Source of the DNA: a virus
Reading direction: 5' to 3' (one strand)
DNA length: 64,000 nt
IMG/VR virus record: IMGVR_UViG_3300028654_000001
Location: 62,001-126,000 of that record
This document shows, in pieces, positions 51,694 through 61,258 of the stretch (the first letter of the stretch is position 1; the number at the start of each line of letters is the position of its first letter). A program made the translations under genes and the position numbers. The notes beneath the pieces were generated by a model. The model was given only the letters and a program-made list of their open reading frames with translations. It was not told where the DNA came from and ran no database searches.

Positions 51694-54366
51694 GTTTCAA
51701 TGAACGGGGAGCCCTTCGGCTCCCCATCTGTTCTAACTTGATAAACACCAACCAACATCGCCTGGACGTGGGCGTCTGCGTTTCAATGAACGGGGAGCCC
51801 TTCGGCTCCCCTCACACCGGTACTCACCGTACCACCGGTCGCGCATGTTTCAATGAACGGGGAGCTCTTCGGCTCCTCTCACCTCGTACAGGGCGTCGAG
51901 AACGCTTAACCTTGGGTGACTTCACCAAAGGTTGGTTTCAATGAACTGGAAGCCCTTCGGCTTCCCTCACCGTACTTCATCCCCACTATCCCTGTGGTTA
52001 CTGCTTTGTTTCAATGAACGGGGAGCTCTTCGGCTCCCCTCACCTTGCTGCAGTGCGACAATTCAAATCCGACGTTTCGTTTCAATGAACGGGGAGCTCT
52101 TCGGCTCCCCTCACCGAGAAAGGCTTGTTGTTTTGTCAATCCGTTCCCAAGTTTCAATGAACGGGGAGCTCTTTGGCTCCCCTCACTCAAGATGTCTGGG
52201 ACCGTTACCAGGACGCGGAATTGTTTCAATGAACGGGGAGCCGAAGGGCTCCCCTCACTTTTCGGGGTAATGGGCTCCGGTGATGCTTTTATCGTTTCAA
52301 TGAACGGGGAGCCCTTCGGCTCCCCTCACACACCTTACCGCGGATGAGCTGCAACAGTACTTAGGTGTTTCAATGAACGGGGAGCCCTTCGGCTCCCCTC
52401 ACCTACCTGAGGCCAGGCTCGAACCCGCAAAGGAGAGTTTCAATGAACGGGGAGCCCTTCGGCTCCCCTCACCAAATAGACTTGGTTCCCCCTCCTCTTC
52501 GATGGCTGTTTCAATGAACGGGGAGCCCTTCGGCTCCCCTCACCCGGTTTTTTTCCGCCTGAGCCCGCGGATGATGATGTTTCAATGAACGGGGAGCCCT
52601 TCGGCTCCCCTCACCGACCGCTTCTTTTACGGACATTTTGATGGTTTCAATGAACGGGGAGCCGAAGGGCTCCCCTCACGATACAGACGCACTGGTTGCC
52701 AGTGTTGCTGGGACACCGTTTCAATTAACGGGGAGCCGAAGGACTCCCCTCACTTCGAGGGCAAATCGGTCCGGGCATTTAGCAAGTCGCGTTTCAATGA
52801 ACGGGGAGCTTTTTGGCTCCCCTCACTAGTGTCGCAAGGGTATGGATTGGAAGAGCCAGTTGTGTTTCAATGAACGGGGAGCTCTTCGGCTCCCCTCACG
52901 AACATGAACTATTGAACGCTCTCCTCCTTAGGCTGTTTCAATGAACGGGGAGCTCTTCGGCTTCCCTCACTCAGAACCGCCCAACTCGAACTTGATGGGG
53001 TCAACACGTTTCAATGAACGGGGAGCCCTTCGGCTTCCCTCACGAAGCAGAACGCTATTACTCGTCGGAGCCCCAGAGGTTTCAATGAACGGGGAGCCCT
53101 TCGGCTTCCCTCACGAAGCAGAACGCTATTACTCGTCGGAGCCCCAGAGGTTTCAATGAACGGGGAGCCCTTCGGCTTCCCTCACCTTCAGTAGGTCCCT
53201 TGAGGTCCTTTTCCATTCACGGAGTTTCGCGTTTCAATGAACGGGGAGCCCTTCGGCTCCCCTCACTGCGTGAGGGGACATCTAGCGGTTCCTTCTTTGG
53301 ATGTTTCAATGAACGGGGAGCTCTTCGGCTCCCCTCACAATCACGTCGAGGTCACGTCCACAGAGTACTAGATCGTTTCAATGAACGGGGAGCTCTTCGG
53401 CTCCCCTCACGACAACGGCAGTAGTCTGCTTGTCTATCCAACCGGTTGTTTCAATGAACGGAGAGCTCTTCGGCTCCCCTTCGGCTCCCCTCACTGGTAA
53501 TTAGCGCCAAGCTTGGCCTTTGGATTGGGAGTTTCAATGAACGGGAAGCCCTTCGGCTCCCCTCACCAGGGCGGATCGAACGCGAGCCAAGGTGGATCGA
53601 TTGGTTTTAATGAACGGGGAGCTCTTCGGCTCCCTTACTGAATAGGTTTGCTAAACCTCATAATTTCAATGAGCAGACCTTTTGATGATCCTACCGAAGT
53701 TCGTTTCAAGTCATTCCAAGCCGCATATGTTTCAATGTTTCAATGTTTCAATGAACGGGGAGCCGAAGAGCTCCCCTCACCTAACATGGGGGACCCGTTG
53801 GATTGTGACTTCGTTTCAATGAACGGGGAGCTCTTCGGCTCCCCTCACTTATCAACTCGGCTACCCCTGAGCCTGTCAGATGGGGGTTTGTTTGTTTCAA
53901 TGAACGTGGGGATCTTTTGATGATCCCCACCAGGCGAGTGAGCACTACCTGCGATGGTTAGCACCCGTTTCAATGAACGTGGGGATCTTTTGATGATCCC
54001 CACGCATCAATGGGCAGACTTCGCCCTTCGTGAGGGGTTTTTCAATGAACGTGGGGATCTTTTGATGATCCCCACTATGAGTCACCCGGCGTTTTCGGAA
54101 CTGCTTAGGTGTATTTCAATGAACGTGGGGATCTTTTGATGATCCCCACGCACCTGCTAAATCGAAAGCCCCACCCATTGCAACGTTTCAATGAACGTGG
54201 GGATCTTTTGATGATCCCCACCTACGATCTCCATGCTGATGACTCATGCTCGGAATGGTTTCAATGAACGTGGGGATCTTTTGATGATCTCCACACACGG
54301 ACCCGCTATATTGTAGGACGCTGGATCGATCACCAATGAACGTGGGGATCTTTTGATGATCCCCAC
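51694..54366 (-). CRISPR. CRISPR array 1, about 37 repeats, two repeat types
   Basis: Transcribed on the minus strand, judged by the leader and by the 3' handle GTTCATTGAAAC. The 30 leader-distal repeats have stem GGGGAGC / GCTCCCC with loops that vary and sometimes invert. The 7 leader-proximal repeats (53894-54366) are 37 bp with stem GTGGGGATC / GATCCCCAC. Spacers are mostly 34-38 bp with outliers of 26-52. One spacer is duplicated exactly (53044-53078 and 53115-53149). One repeat has an internal duplication of 11 bp (53458-53504), and a decayed unit lies at about 53640-53744. The outermost repeat on each side is degenerate. Confidence 0.95.
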
Positions 54367-54550
54367 ACCCCTAGTTTCAATAGAGTAAAGACATCTGTTA
54401 CTTATGATTCAGTTTGCGAGAGGTTAGCTACCTGTCTAGTAGGCGGGTAGCTCTATACCGACCCCCACTTCAGTAGATCAATTTTCAAGGACCAAGTGAT
54501 ATGCGAGAGGCTAGGGAGTATCTGTTACCACCTAGCCTCTCGCATACCCG
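54367..54550 (-). promoter_or_regulatory. Leader of CRISPR array 1
   Basis: Contains the inverted repeat TATGCGAGAGGCTAGG (54500) / CCTAGCCTCTCGCATA (54531) and, nearer the array, TTGAAAATTGAT on the minus strand (54477-54488). Both are shared in the same order with the leader of array 2. About 110 bp separate TTGAAAATTGAT from the first repeat. Confidence 0.7.
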
Positions 54551-54600
54551 AACTAGTACAGATCCTACCATGTGACGAGGATCTGTACCTCAATGCTGGT

Positions 54601-55104
54601 TTAGCCAGAACCAACCCCTTGATTTCCCCAAGTTATCTGATTTGGAGGGTGTACAATCATCGGAAGGTTATCTGGGTTACCATCGAACATCGACTCACCT
54701 ATTGGATACAGGGTGTCTTCCGAATAGCACAGTCCAATTTCATAATGATTACCACCAGCGCACCCGCCTCCAACACCGATTACTGCATAGACATGACCGA
54801 AGTCAATACCACTTGCTTGGATGAGTTTTTGAGCCCACCCAACCACAAGAGTTTTTTGGGCTTCATCAAAACCATCATCTAGGAAGCTTAGCTTGTCACC
54901 TTCGGGTATGACTCTAAGGTGAAACAACCGGTCTTTTCTTGAATCCACTAGTACCTGGGCCTCGTTGGTGAGCACCTCAGCTATTTCTGGAATGTTGGTT
55001 GTGTCAAGGTAGTAGACAACGGTGTCTGGTTCTCGACCAAAGTAGAATCCTTCATCGACCAGGTACTTGTCTGTTAGAAGCCAGTGTATTTGGATCTCAT
55101 TCAT
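54601..55104 (-). CDS. Family D-related protein in the cas operon
   Basis: 167 aa from ATG 55104, 5 bp after the stop of the winged-helix gene. QIHWLLTDKYLVDEGFYFGR, VVGWAQKLIQASGIDFGHVY and YEIGLCYSEDTLYPIGESMF correspond to the family D products at 46077 and 46598 (GLxxSExxLxP), but it ends NQITWGNQGVGSG and has no tag. Its place as last gene of the cas operon suggests a link between the tagged-protein families and the CRISPR system. Function unknown. Confidence 0.6.
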   Translation of the reverse strand: MNEIQIHWLLTDKYLVDEGFYFGREPDTVVYYLDTTNIPEIAEVLTNEAQVLVDSRKDRLFHLRVIPEGDKLSFLDDGFDEAQKTLVVGWAQKLIQASGIDFGHVYAVIGVGGGCAGGNHYEIGLCYSEDTLYPIGESMFDGNPDNLPMIVHPPNQITWGNQGVGSG

Positions 55105-55109
55105 GACTT

Positions 55110-55349
55110 TTACCCTGTGTACAACCACCGGCTTGACTGGTCTGGGTTGCTACTGGGGGGTACCTGACCGTGGTCTAACTTCTCCTTGATCCTGCAGATG
55201 GCAATGCCAGCTGCGGCCTGTTGAGGGCGAACTCCAAGAGCTTTGGCCAACTGCTCAGTACTGAACTTTTTGTGCTTCTTGGCGAACTCCAAGACTCGGT
55301 TTGCATCCAATCGATCACTAGTTTTTGAACTCTTCTTACGCGCTGCCAT
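55110..55349 (-). CDS. Winged-helix DNA-binding protein
   Basis: 79 aa. Basic start (MAARKKSSKTSDRLDANRVL), then EFAKKHKKFSTEQLAKALGV, RPQQAAAGIAICRIKEKLDH, a winged HTH. 3 bp from the neighbouring cas-operon gene. May regulate the operon or act with the effector. Confidence 0.6.
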   Translation of the reverse strand: MAARKKSSKTSDRLDANRVLEFAKKHKKFSTEQLAKALGVRPQQAAAGIAICRIKEKLDHGQVPPSSNPDQSSRWLYTG

Positions 55350-55352
55350 TGA

Positions 55353-56105
55353 TTACCTATCCCATCTCGCCTTGTAGGCGGTTACCATTCCTGCTCTGAA
55401 GAACAGGCGAAGTGTTGCCATTTGTGAGAACGTCTTCCCATCACAATGGTAAAGCTGAAAGTTACTCATCAAGTCACTCACATTGGTAGCAGACCCAACC
55501 CACCCCTTGGATTTCAACTTATTGACCCAAAACTCAGCTTGTTTTTCTTTACTTCTGATCAGATCCCCACCCAACGTTGACTTTTGAACATAGGCATTCG
55601 TAATAACTGCACAGCACTTCAACGGCCCCTTGACTGTAGGTTCCACAACACCATCGACTATGCTGTCAATCTTGTCCACCCAATAATGGTGCCCGAGCTC
55701 GCCGGTGTCGTCAAAATTGAATATCCCGATTGGTCTAGTTGGTGTATTTTCACACAACTTTGAGGCCCGAGCATAACCGTCTGGTTGATACCCATACCTG
55801 AAAAGTATGTCTTTACCAACAGGGCCGCTGTACAGATCAAGATTCCTCTCGTACTCTAACCCTCTAAGTCGACAAATGACCTCTAGGTTGCAGTCAACTC
55901 CAATGAAGTCTCTGTCATCGGTCAGATACTTTCGAATCATGTTAAAAAACTGCCAACCTGAGTAACCTAGTAACTCATAGTAGGAGCAGATTAACTTACC
56001 TCCTGACCAGAGAGGCTTCAGCCTTGGATCTAGGAAAAATGTGCGGTTCATTCGCCACCAGGGGTCCTTGTCAAAAGGGCCTGATTCAGGATTACTCTTC
56101 TTCAT
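55353..56105 (-). CDS. Unrecognised 250-aa protein in the cas operon
   Basis: 250 aa, ATGA-coupled to the helicase. DPWWRMNRTFFLDPRLKPLW, DDRDFIGVDCNLEVICRLRG, PIGIFNFDDTGELGHHYWVD, KCCAVITNAYVQ. The DFIGVDCN...V and IFNFDDTG stretches faintly recall strands of a Rossmann or methyltransferase fold, but no full motif set is present. There is no HD pair, PD-(D/E)xK or HNH signature. Because cas3's nuclease domain is missing from the neighbouring gene, this protein is the best candidate for a replacement effector or for a non-degradative role. Unknown. Confidence 0.6.
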   Translation of the reverse strand: MKKSNPESGPFDKDPWWRMNRTFFLDPRLKPLWSGGKLICSYYELLGYSGWQFFNMIRKYLTDDRDFIGVDCNLEVICRLRGLEYERNLDLYSGPVGKDILFRYGYQPDGYARASKLCENTPTRPIGIFNFDDTGELGHHYWVDKIDSIVDGVVEPTVKGPLKCCAVITNAYVQKSTLGGDLIRSKEKQAEFWVNKLKSKGWVGSATNVSDLMSNFQLYHCDGKTFSQMATLRLFFRAGMVTAYKARWDR

Positions 56106-58501
56106 TGGTCGCTCGACTCCCCGCTAACTAGAGCACAGGCCTCTTCAAGAGTTAGACCTTCAGGTAGTTTTTTACCAACTAACCTGCGTAGGTACTTATA
56201 GACAGGGCACCTTCTTCCATGAGACTCCCTGAAGGCTTCTCTATTAGCAGCCACCACCTCATGGTAGTGATCAGTCCACTTATCAAGTTTCTCTCTCCAC
56301 AACTCACCGTACTTTCGTTTGATGGCCCATTGACGGAGCCCTCCAACAAGTACAGGCCCAAAAGCACCCCTCTTTAGGAACGAGTGGCAAGTGGCAAATG
56401 TATAGGTACTACTAGGAGTCAACTTATCCAGTATGTCCGGGCATCTCTCATTGAGTTCAAGAAAGTTATCATAGTATTGTTCCATGTCACTCATGGACTT
56501 TGGTATACACTTTGAGGATATACCACCAAACTTAGAACCCCAGTAAACTAAGTCAACAGATCCAAAGTTATGAAGGGAGTCCGATTGAGTCTTTATCTTG
56601 AACTCCTCACACAAGGCATCCAGTTCTTCTAGTAGGTCTGGGTTATTTGGATCCCTAGCTCGGGTCCTGCGGATGAAAGCCCCATCTAACTTGGGGGAGT
56701 CAGTACTCTCCATCAGACGTTGTATAATAGCCTCATTCAAAGCCTGATCATCAACCTCGATGTACTTTTTCCCGGCTTCCTCAACTTTAGGGATGGCAAC
56801 AAACTTCTCATACACTCTGGCCAACTTCCTGGGGTTGACATCAGCGTCATCCTCTGTTTTGACTGACTCCCACCACTTAAGGGCTTCTCCCACCAGTAAC
56901 CTGGCGTGAAGAGCCTCCTTTGGTTTCACCTGATTCTTTAGGATTGTGTCGGTAACATCGTGATTGAGCTCATTCAGTATGCCGTGCTTCTTGAACACAC
57001 TAATAATCAAGGATATGTTAGAAAGTCCCACCATGGTGGCCAGGGTACTGAGAAGACCCATCAAATATGGGCTACTCTCTTTTTGAGGCGCTGTGATGTA
57101 TACTTGTTTCGACACCCCTTGCCATTTCTCTGGGTAACCCTTGATAGTAGGTACCGCTGTTTTACTGTAGTCACGCTTTCCATTCTCATCCAACTCTATA
57201 TCTAGACGTAGTCTCATGAGACGACCAGGCAACTGTGCTGATAGTACCTCTGACTGTGGGATACCAATGGATATCCCAAGGCACCTGCAAGGGGAATCCA
57301 GCCCTTCAGTAGCTCTCTGGATGGCTAGTATGACAGGATTTTTTTGTATGTCAGAGTAAGTTACACCAGTTATCCTCTCTTTTTCAATGAGATCAGTCAA
57401 CTTATTGTTGCCGCCGAATCCTATGGCATCAACAACATCGACTCCAAACGGCTCCTTCTTGAAAGCCTCTCGTTGTGCAACCCTGAGATCCTCATTAGTG
57501 CTAGCTGGGCAAAAACAACAAGACCTAGAAACTGTAGGTACACGGCCATGCCTATCCCAAATGTCGACCACCTCTTGTGCTAAACCACCGATTTTTTCCG
57601 CCTTAGCCATCAGCATTTCCTGATCAGACTCGGAATCTGGTAGATCTCTCAAGGTGAGATTATCGCTCTGAACTAGTTCAAATTCTAGCCTTTCCGGCGC
57701 AAAACCCCTCAGCATCATTTCAGGGAGAGTTCTCTCAAGAACTAGTGTATCCTTAATGCTTACTTGGCTACCATCCCTCCAAAACCCCGAAGTATATTCA
57801 TTCCACGTTATCTCACGAGTATTTGGTGGCTTCCTGTCAGCTCTGAAGTTCGTTGCGGTAAGCCCACAGCTTGCTGTTGAACCTTGTTCAATTAGATTAG
57901 TTTCAAGATCTCCAAGATCAGTACCCTTAGTGGCTGCGTGGTGCTTCTCATCAGGAATCAGGAGAAGCCTTTTTTTGGAGCCCCTCTTAAACTCTTCCAT
58001 CAGTACTTTTTCGGCTTTTACAAACAACTGATGAGTTACCACGAGAATATTAGACTTCTTTGGAGCTGTAAGAAACCTCCCTAACACATCAAAGAGCTTA
58101 GGTGTATCATCGGAAGTAACTGCTACGACTTCAGGTGTCGTTCGCACCACCCCATTCTTACCTACCCTCTTGTACTTTTCCTGCTTGTACTTTTTCGGAT
58201 TGTCCTTTTCCGGTTTACCCCTAAATTGCTTAACAATGTTACTTTGAGGGGCTACTATCAAGATGTGTGTGAAGGGGTTGTTCTCGGAAGCTAGTATCTC
58301 GGAAGCAATAACCTTGGCTTCTAATGACTTTCCAAGACCAGTACCCCACCAAAGTACCACCCGCTCCTGACCCGCTAGGAGAGCTTGAACGGCCTTACCC
58401 ATATCCTCGTCTTGATAGTATCGTAGGGGTTTTGGAGCTTCTTCGTCACAAGGCGTCAAGGTCCTGACTTGCTTGTATTGTAATGTCTTTGGCATGGGCA
58501 C
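56102..58501 (-). CDS. SF2 helicase replacing Cas3, no HD nuclease domain
   Basis: 799 aa. Walker A WGTGLGKSL (residues 52-60), motif II DEKH (184-187), motif III GLTATNFR (213-220), motif V ATEGLDSP (397-404) and motif VI QLPGRLMRLR (423-432). This is an SF2 helicase close in pattern to type I/III restriction helicases (DExH) rather than to canonical Cas3 (DEVH with an N-terminal HD domain). Residues 1-50 leave no room for an HD domain. The C-terminal ~360 residues have no recognised domain and may bind Cascade or DNA. Lies between cas7 and the 250-aa gene in one transcript. Probably unwinds or translocates DNA after target recognition; how the target is cut, if at all, is unknown. Confidence 0.75.
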   Translation of the reverse strand: MPMPKTLQYKQVRTLTPCDEEAPKPLRYYQDEDMGKAVQALLAGQERVVLWWGTGLGKSLEAKVIASEILASENNPFTHILIVAPQSNIVKQFRGKPEKDNPKKYKQEKYKRVGKNGVVRTTPEVVAVTSDDTPKLFDVLGRFLTAPKKSNILVVTHQLFVKAEKVLMEEFKRGSKKRLLLIPDEKHHAATKGTDLGDLETNLIEQGSTASCGLTATNFRADRKPPNTREITWNEYTSGFWRDGSQVSIKDTLVLERTLPEMMLRGFAPERLEFELVQSDNLTLRDLPDSESDQEMLMAKAEKIGGLAQEVVDIWDRHGRVPTVSRSCCFCPASTNEDLRVAQREAFKKEPFGVDVVDAIGFGGNNKLTDLIEKERITGVTYSDIQKNPVILAIQRATEGLDSPCRCLGISIGIPQSEVLSAQLPGRLMRLRLDIELDENGKRDYSKTAVPTIKGYPEKWQGVSKQVYITAPQKESSPYLMGLLSTLATMVGLSNISLIISVFKKHGILNELNHDVTDTILKNQVKPKEALHARLLVGEALKWWESVKTEDDADVNPRKLARVYEKFVAIPKVEEAGKKYIEVDDQALNEAIIQRLMESTDSPKLDGAFIRRTRARDPNNPDLLEELDALCEEFKIKTQSDSLHNFGSVDLVYWGSKFGGISSKCIPKSMSDMEQYYDNFLELNERCPDILDKLTPSSTYTFATCHSFLKRGAFGPVLVGGLRQWAIKRKYGELWREKLDKWTDHYHEVVAANREAFRESHGRRCPVYKYLRRLVGKKLPEGLTLEEACALVSGESSDQ

Positions 58502-58561
58502 TCACCGAGTCAAGGGAGCAACTAAGGCCCCCTTGACTCCAAATGCTAACAGATCTGATGG

Positions 58562-59500
58562 TTAACCGTCAACTATTTCGATCTCAATCCCCTTTTCGGA
58601 AAGGCCGGAGGTGTCGATTGTGATGTCGTAGTCGTCAACCGAGCTCGGAGGGGGTAGCTCCTTGCCCGTCTGGTTCTTTCTGGTAACTTTGACTCTCCGC
58701 ATCAGGCTTGCGGCCGATTCCTTGCCGTTTGCATCAGGGTGCCGAAAGACAATCATCTTGTGGAAGTGATTGTTGGGCCTGGTTGTGGACCGGAATAGGT
58801 CATAGGACTCCCGAGCGTAGTCAAAAAAGTCAGTGAGATCACCGTAGGTGGTTCCCAAACGAGAGGCGCAGAACGGATTGACGTGGATGTTGGTTCGGAA
58901 CAACCCAAAGGATATGACTGGGATCTTACCCATGGTTCGCTCCTTGTCGATATCCTCCTCCTTGGACACGGCGCCGCGGGTGATGGACAGGTTCATGATC
59001 TCGACACGTTCAGCAGTTTCCCCGAAGCACACTTGGATGGGTCCAGTCACTTGTTCGTTGATCGGATTTGTCAGGGCTCCACCGAACCAGCAAACATCAA
59101 TGTACTTAGTCATCATTTTTACAGCGGCTTCCTTCACATCTCGAGATGACATCTTCGGGTCCGACTCTTTATCACCCTTGGCGCCTTTACCCTTGGCGCC
59201 CTTGGTGTCGGAATAGAGATCCCCACAAGCCTCCTTCATCTTGGTGGATAGGGGTAGACCACCGCGAGCGATGTAGACCTCCCTTCCATGAAGTTGTGCC
59301 GTAGCACGCACCCAGCTCTTGAAACACATGGGTGTCTTGATTCCGTTACCTGTTGACGGATCAACTCGTTGCATGTTGTCGTTATCTGGATCTCCATTGC
59401 CGTTGGATAGCTTGGAGTAGTCAATAAAGACAACATCATGCCGGCGATCAATAACTTTTTCACGGTCAAACTGTTTCATAGTATACATCCGATCTTTCAT
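58562..59500 (-). CDS. cas7: Cas7 (Csd2-like), Cascade backbone
   Basis: 312 aa. DVVFIDYSKLSNGNGDPDND carries the NGDPDNDN motif of type I-C Cas7 (residues 35-42), followed by RVDPSTGNGIKTPMC. FGGAL (139-143), TGPIQVCFGETAERVEIMNL (152-171) and FGLFRTNIHVNPFCA match the core RRM of the Csd2 family. A Gly/Lys-rich loop (GAKGKGAKGDKESD) fits the thumb or exposed loop. Several copies would coat the crRNA spacer. Length is close to the usual ~290. Confidence 0.85.
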   Translation of the reverse strand: MKDRMYTMKQFDREKVIDRRHDVVFIDYSKLSNGNGDPDNDNMQRVDPSTGNGIKTPMCFKSWVRATAQLHGREVYIARGGLPLSTKMKEACGDLYSDTKGAKGKGAKGDKESDPKMSSRDVKEAAVKMMTKYIDVCWFGGALTNPINEQVTGPIQVCFGETAERVEIMNLSITRGAVSKEEDIDKERTMGKIPVISFGLFRTNIHVNPFCASRLGTTYGDLTDFFDYARESYDLFRSTTRPNNHFHKMIVFRHPDANGKESAASLMRRVKVTRKNQTGKELPPPSSVDDYDITIDTSGLSEKGIEIEIVDG

Positions 59501-59596
59501 CTAATTGAATGGGGACTAACCCCAGTTCATGTAAGTTACTCTTGCTTCAATTATCGGGATACAAAGTCTGTACCCCACACATCCTAATTCAGGGGT

Positions 59597-61258
59597 TTAC
59601 TCTAGCCCTTCTTCAGCAGCCGTCGCTTTGATTTTCTCAGAGCGGTAGCGGTAGAGGCCTGCGTTCTGATGTTCATACCCTAGGACAACTAAGCCCTTTT
59701 GAAGGTTGTTTAGGTTACCTCTCGGAATGTTTATTACCTCTGAGGCAACTCTTCCAAAGTGCTCTCTGTATTCCTGAGGGGTTCGCTCACGATAGAGATC
59801 TGGGTTCATGTTTGCGAAGCAACTCTGGGGATTTGCCAAAAAGGTTCGGATTTCCTTGCACTCAGGAACTTTATTGCCTTTGTGGTAGCTGATTCGCATA
59901 TGGTGAAAAGAAGCGATGTACCGCCCCCAAGCATACGCAAGATCACCACACAAGTCTTCGGAGATGGATCCATCCATGAGTCTGATCTTGTCCTCCAACT
60001 CATCCTCGTTGTTTTCCTTCTTGAATGTAATCGACGTCGCCATTACTGTTAGTTCTTTCTGGGCAAGCCCGTGTTCTCGGTAGTAATTTATTTCAGTCCA
60101 CTTGGTGAAGTTAGCTAAGTAAAGGTCACTTGATATGCTGAATAGCTGTTGAGGGATTCGTCCTCCTGTCAGCAAAGCCCACATCGTGTCCTGAATCACT
60201 GATTCAGGGTAGATCGGTTCAAACTTCCCGTTCGAAGTTTCCCCCAGATCACACATGAGCCACCGTAGGTTGACTCGCTGTGGGTTCTGGTACCTCACCT
60301 GCTTCTGAAACAGGAGTAGGTTGTCACGTATCTTACCGACGGTAGTGATAGCCATGTTTCGGATCGAGATGCGAGACATGCTGGGGCGAATCTGAACCAT
60401 ATGAATAGGATCGTTGGTCGACTCAAGATCGGTCAGTATCTTCCAACAGCACTCAACAGCATCCTTGTCCGAGTACCCCATCCCGAGGATTCCCTGAGCC
60501 GCTTCAATGATTGGGTGACTGATTCCGGTAACTGGGATCATCACTATTGATGACTCGTTGGTGTGCACCGCATTGTTTGCAAGCGCGTAACTGAGCCCTG
60601 TCACAACAGTGATTGCTTCCCCAACCTCAATCATGAAGTTGTGCCCTTGCTTCATCCCGAGGAACTTATTGGCCCCTTCGTTAACCGAATGGAGCTTCCC
60701 GTTAGCCCTAACTAAACCAATTCCATTTACTTCGGGTTGGAGTCGAGCTTTTGACCCACCTTTAGCTCCAGACATTAGACTTGGTTCGGTCAGGCAGTCC
60801 GGGTTACCATCTTTCCCAAGGATAGTCAGTTTCTGACTTTGAAACAGCTTGTTGCAAGCTTCGTAACAGGCCGATCCAATGGATTCTAGACTACCAACTG
60901 GTGTACCCTTGAATGTCAGAACAACCCAGTTGGTGGGTTCGATCTCAGGATACTTCAGCGATCCCTCCAAGAACTTGATAGCTGCTTGATACAAGGTCCT
61001 GTGCTTTTTGAAGATCGGTAGGTGAACTTCCCAGAAGACAGACTCAGGGTCGAGTACGACCTTCTTGGAGTCATAGCCCGAACATGGATAGAGAGACGCT
61101 TCTGTGGCACGCCCCGTAATGGCCTTCTGAGGCATCACGAAGGTCTTGTGCTTGGTTGCGACTCCAGTGGTCAGCTCCAAGGTAAAAACATTCTTACGAG
61201 TCTCTGGGGTGGCATCAACTCGACTTCCTAGGGATTGGAGATCCCAATAGAGGTTCAT
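59597..61258 (-). CDS. cas8c: Cas8c (Csd1-like), large subunit
   Basis: 553 aa, ATGA overlap with cas5d and followed by cas7. Position and length fit Cas8c (usually ~570-600). SISIRNMAITTVGKIRDNLL-like (RISIRNMAITTVGKIRDN), NFTKWTEINYYREHG, and the C-terminal helical part LGYEHQNAGLYRYRSEKIKA correspond to conserved Csd1 regions; in I-C systems the C-terminal part is also made separately as Cas11 from an internal start. PAM reading and Cascade assembly are the expected roles. Sequence is divergent, so the call rests partly on synteny. Confidence 0.75.
   Translation of the reverse strand: MNLYWDLQSLGSRVDATPETRKNVFTLELTTGVATKHKTFVMPQKAITGRATEASLYPCSGYDSKKVVLDPESVFWEVHLPIFKKHRTLYQAAIKFLEGSLKYPEIEPTNWVVLTFKGTPVGSLESIGSACYEACNKLFQSQKLTILGKDGNPDCLTEPSLMSGAKGGSKARLQPEVNGIGLVRANGKLHSVNEGANKFLGMKQGHNFMIEVGEAITVVTGLSYALANNAVHTNESSIVMIPVTGISHPIIEAAQGILGMGYSDKDAVECCWKILTDLESTNDPIHMVQIRPSMSRISIRNMAITTVGKIRDNLLLFQKQVRYQNPQRVNLRWLMCDLGETSNGKFEPIYPESVIQDTMWALLTGGRIPQQLFSISSDLYLANFTKWTEINYYREHGLAQKELTVMATSITFKKENNEDELEDKIRLMDGSISEDLCGDLAYAWGRYIASFHHMRISYHKGNKVPECKEIRTFLANPQSCFANMNPDLYRERTPQEYREHFGRVASEVINIPRGNLNNLQKGLVVLGYEHQNAGLYRYRSEKIKATAAEEGLE

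Noticed and set aside
51672-54139. Series of open frames with repeated peptides such as MNGEPFGSPH and CFNERGALRL
   Set aside because: They are the CRISPR repeats of array 1 read as protein; frames change with every repeat-spacer unit and have no start signals.
54496-54882. Plus-strand frame of 128 codons
   Set aside because: Lies opposite the leader of array 1 and the 54601 gene; no coding character.
55353-56105. HD-nuclease or PD-(D/E)xK motif in the 250-aa cas-operon protein
   Set aside because: HH at GHHYW and several Asp residues are present, but spacing matches neither motif set; function left open.
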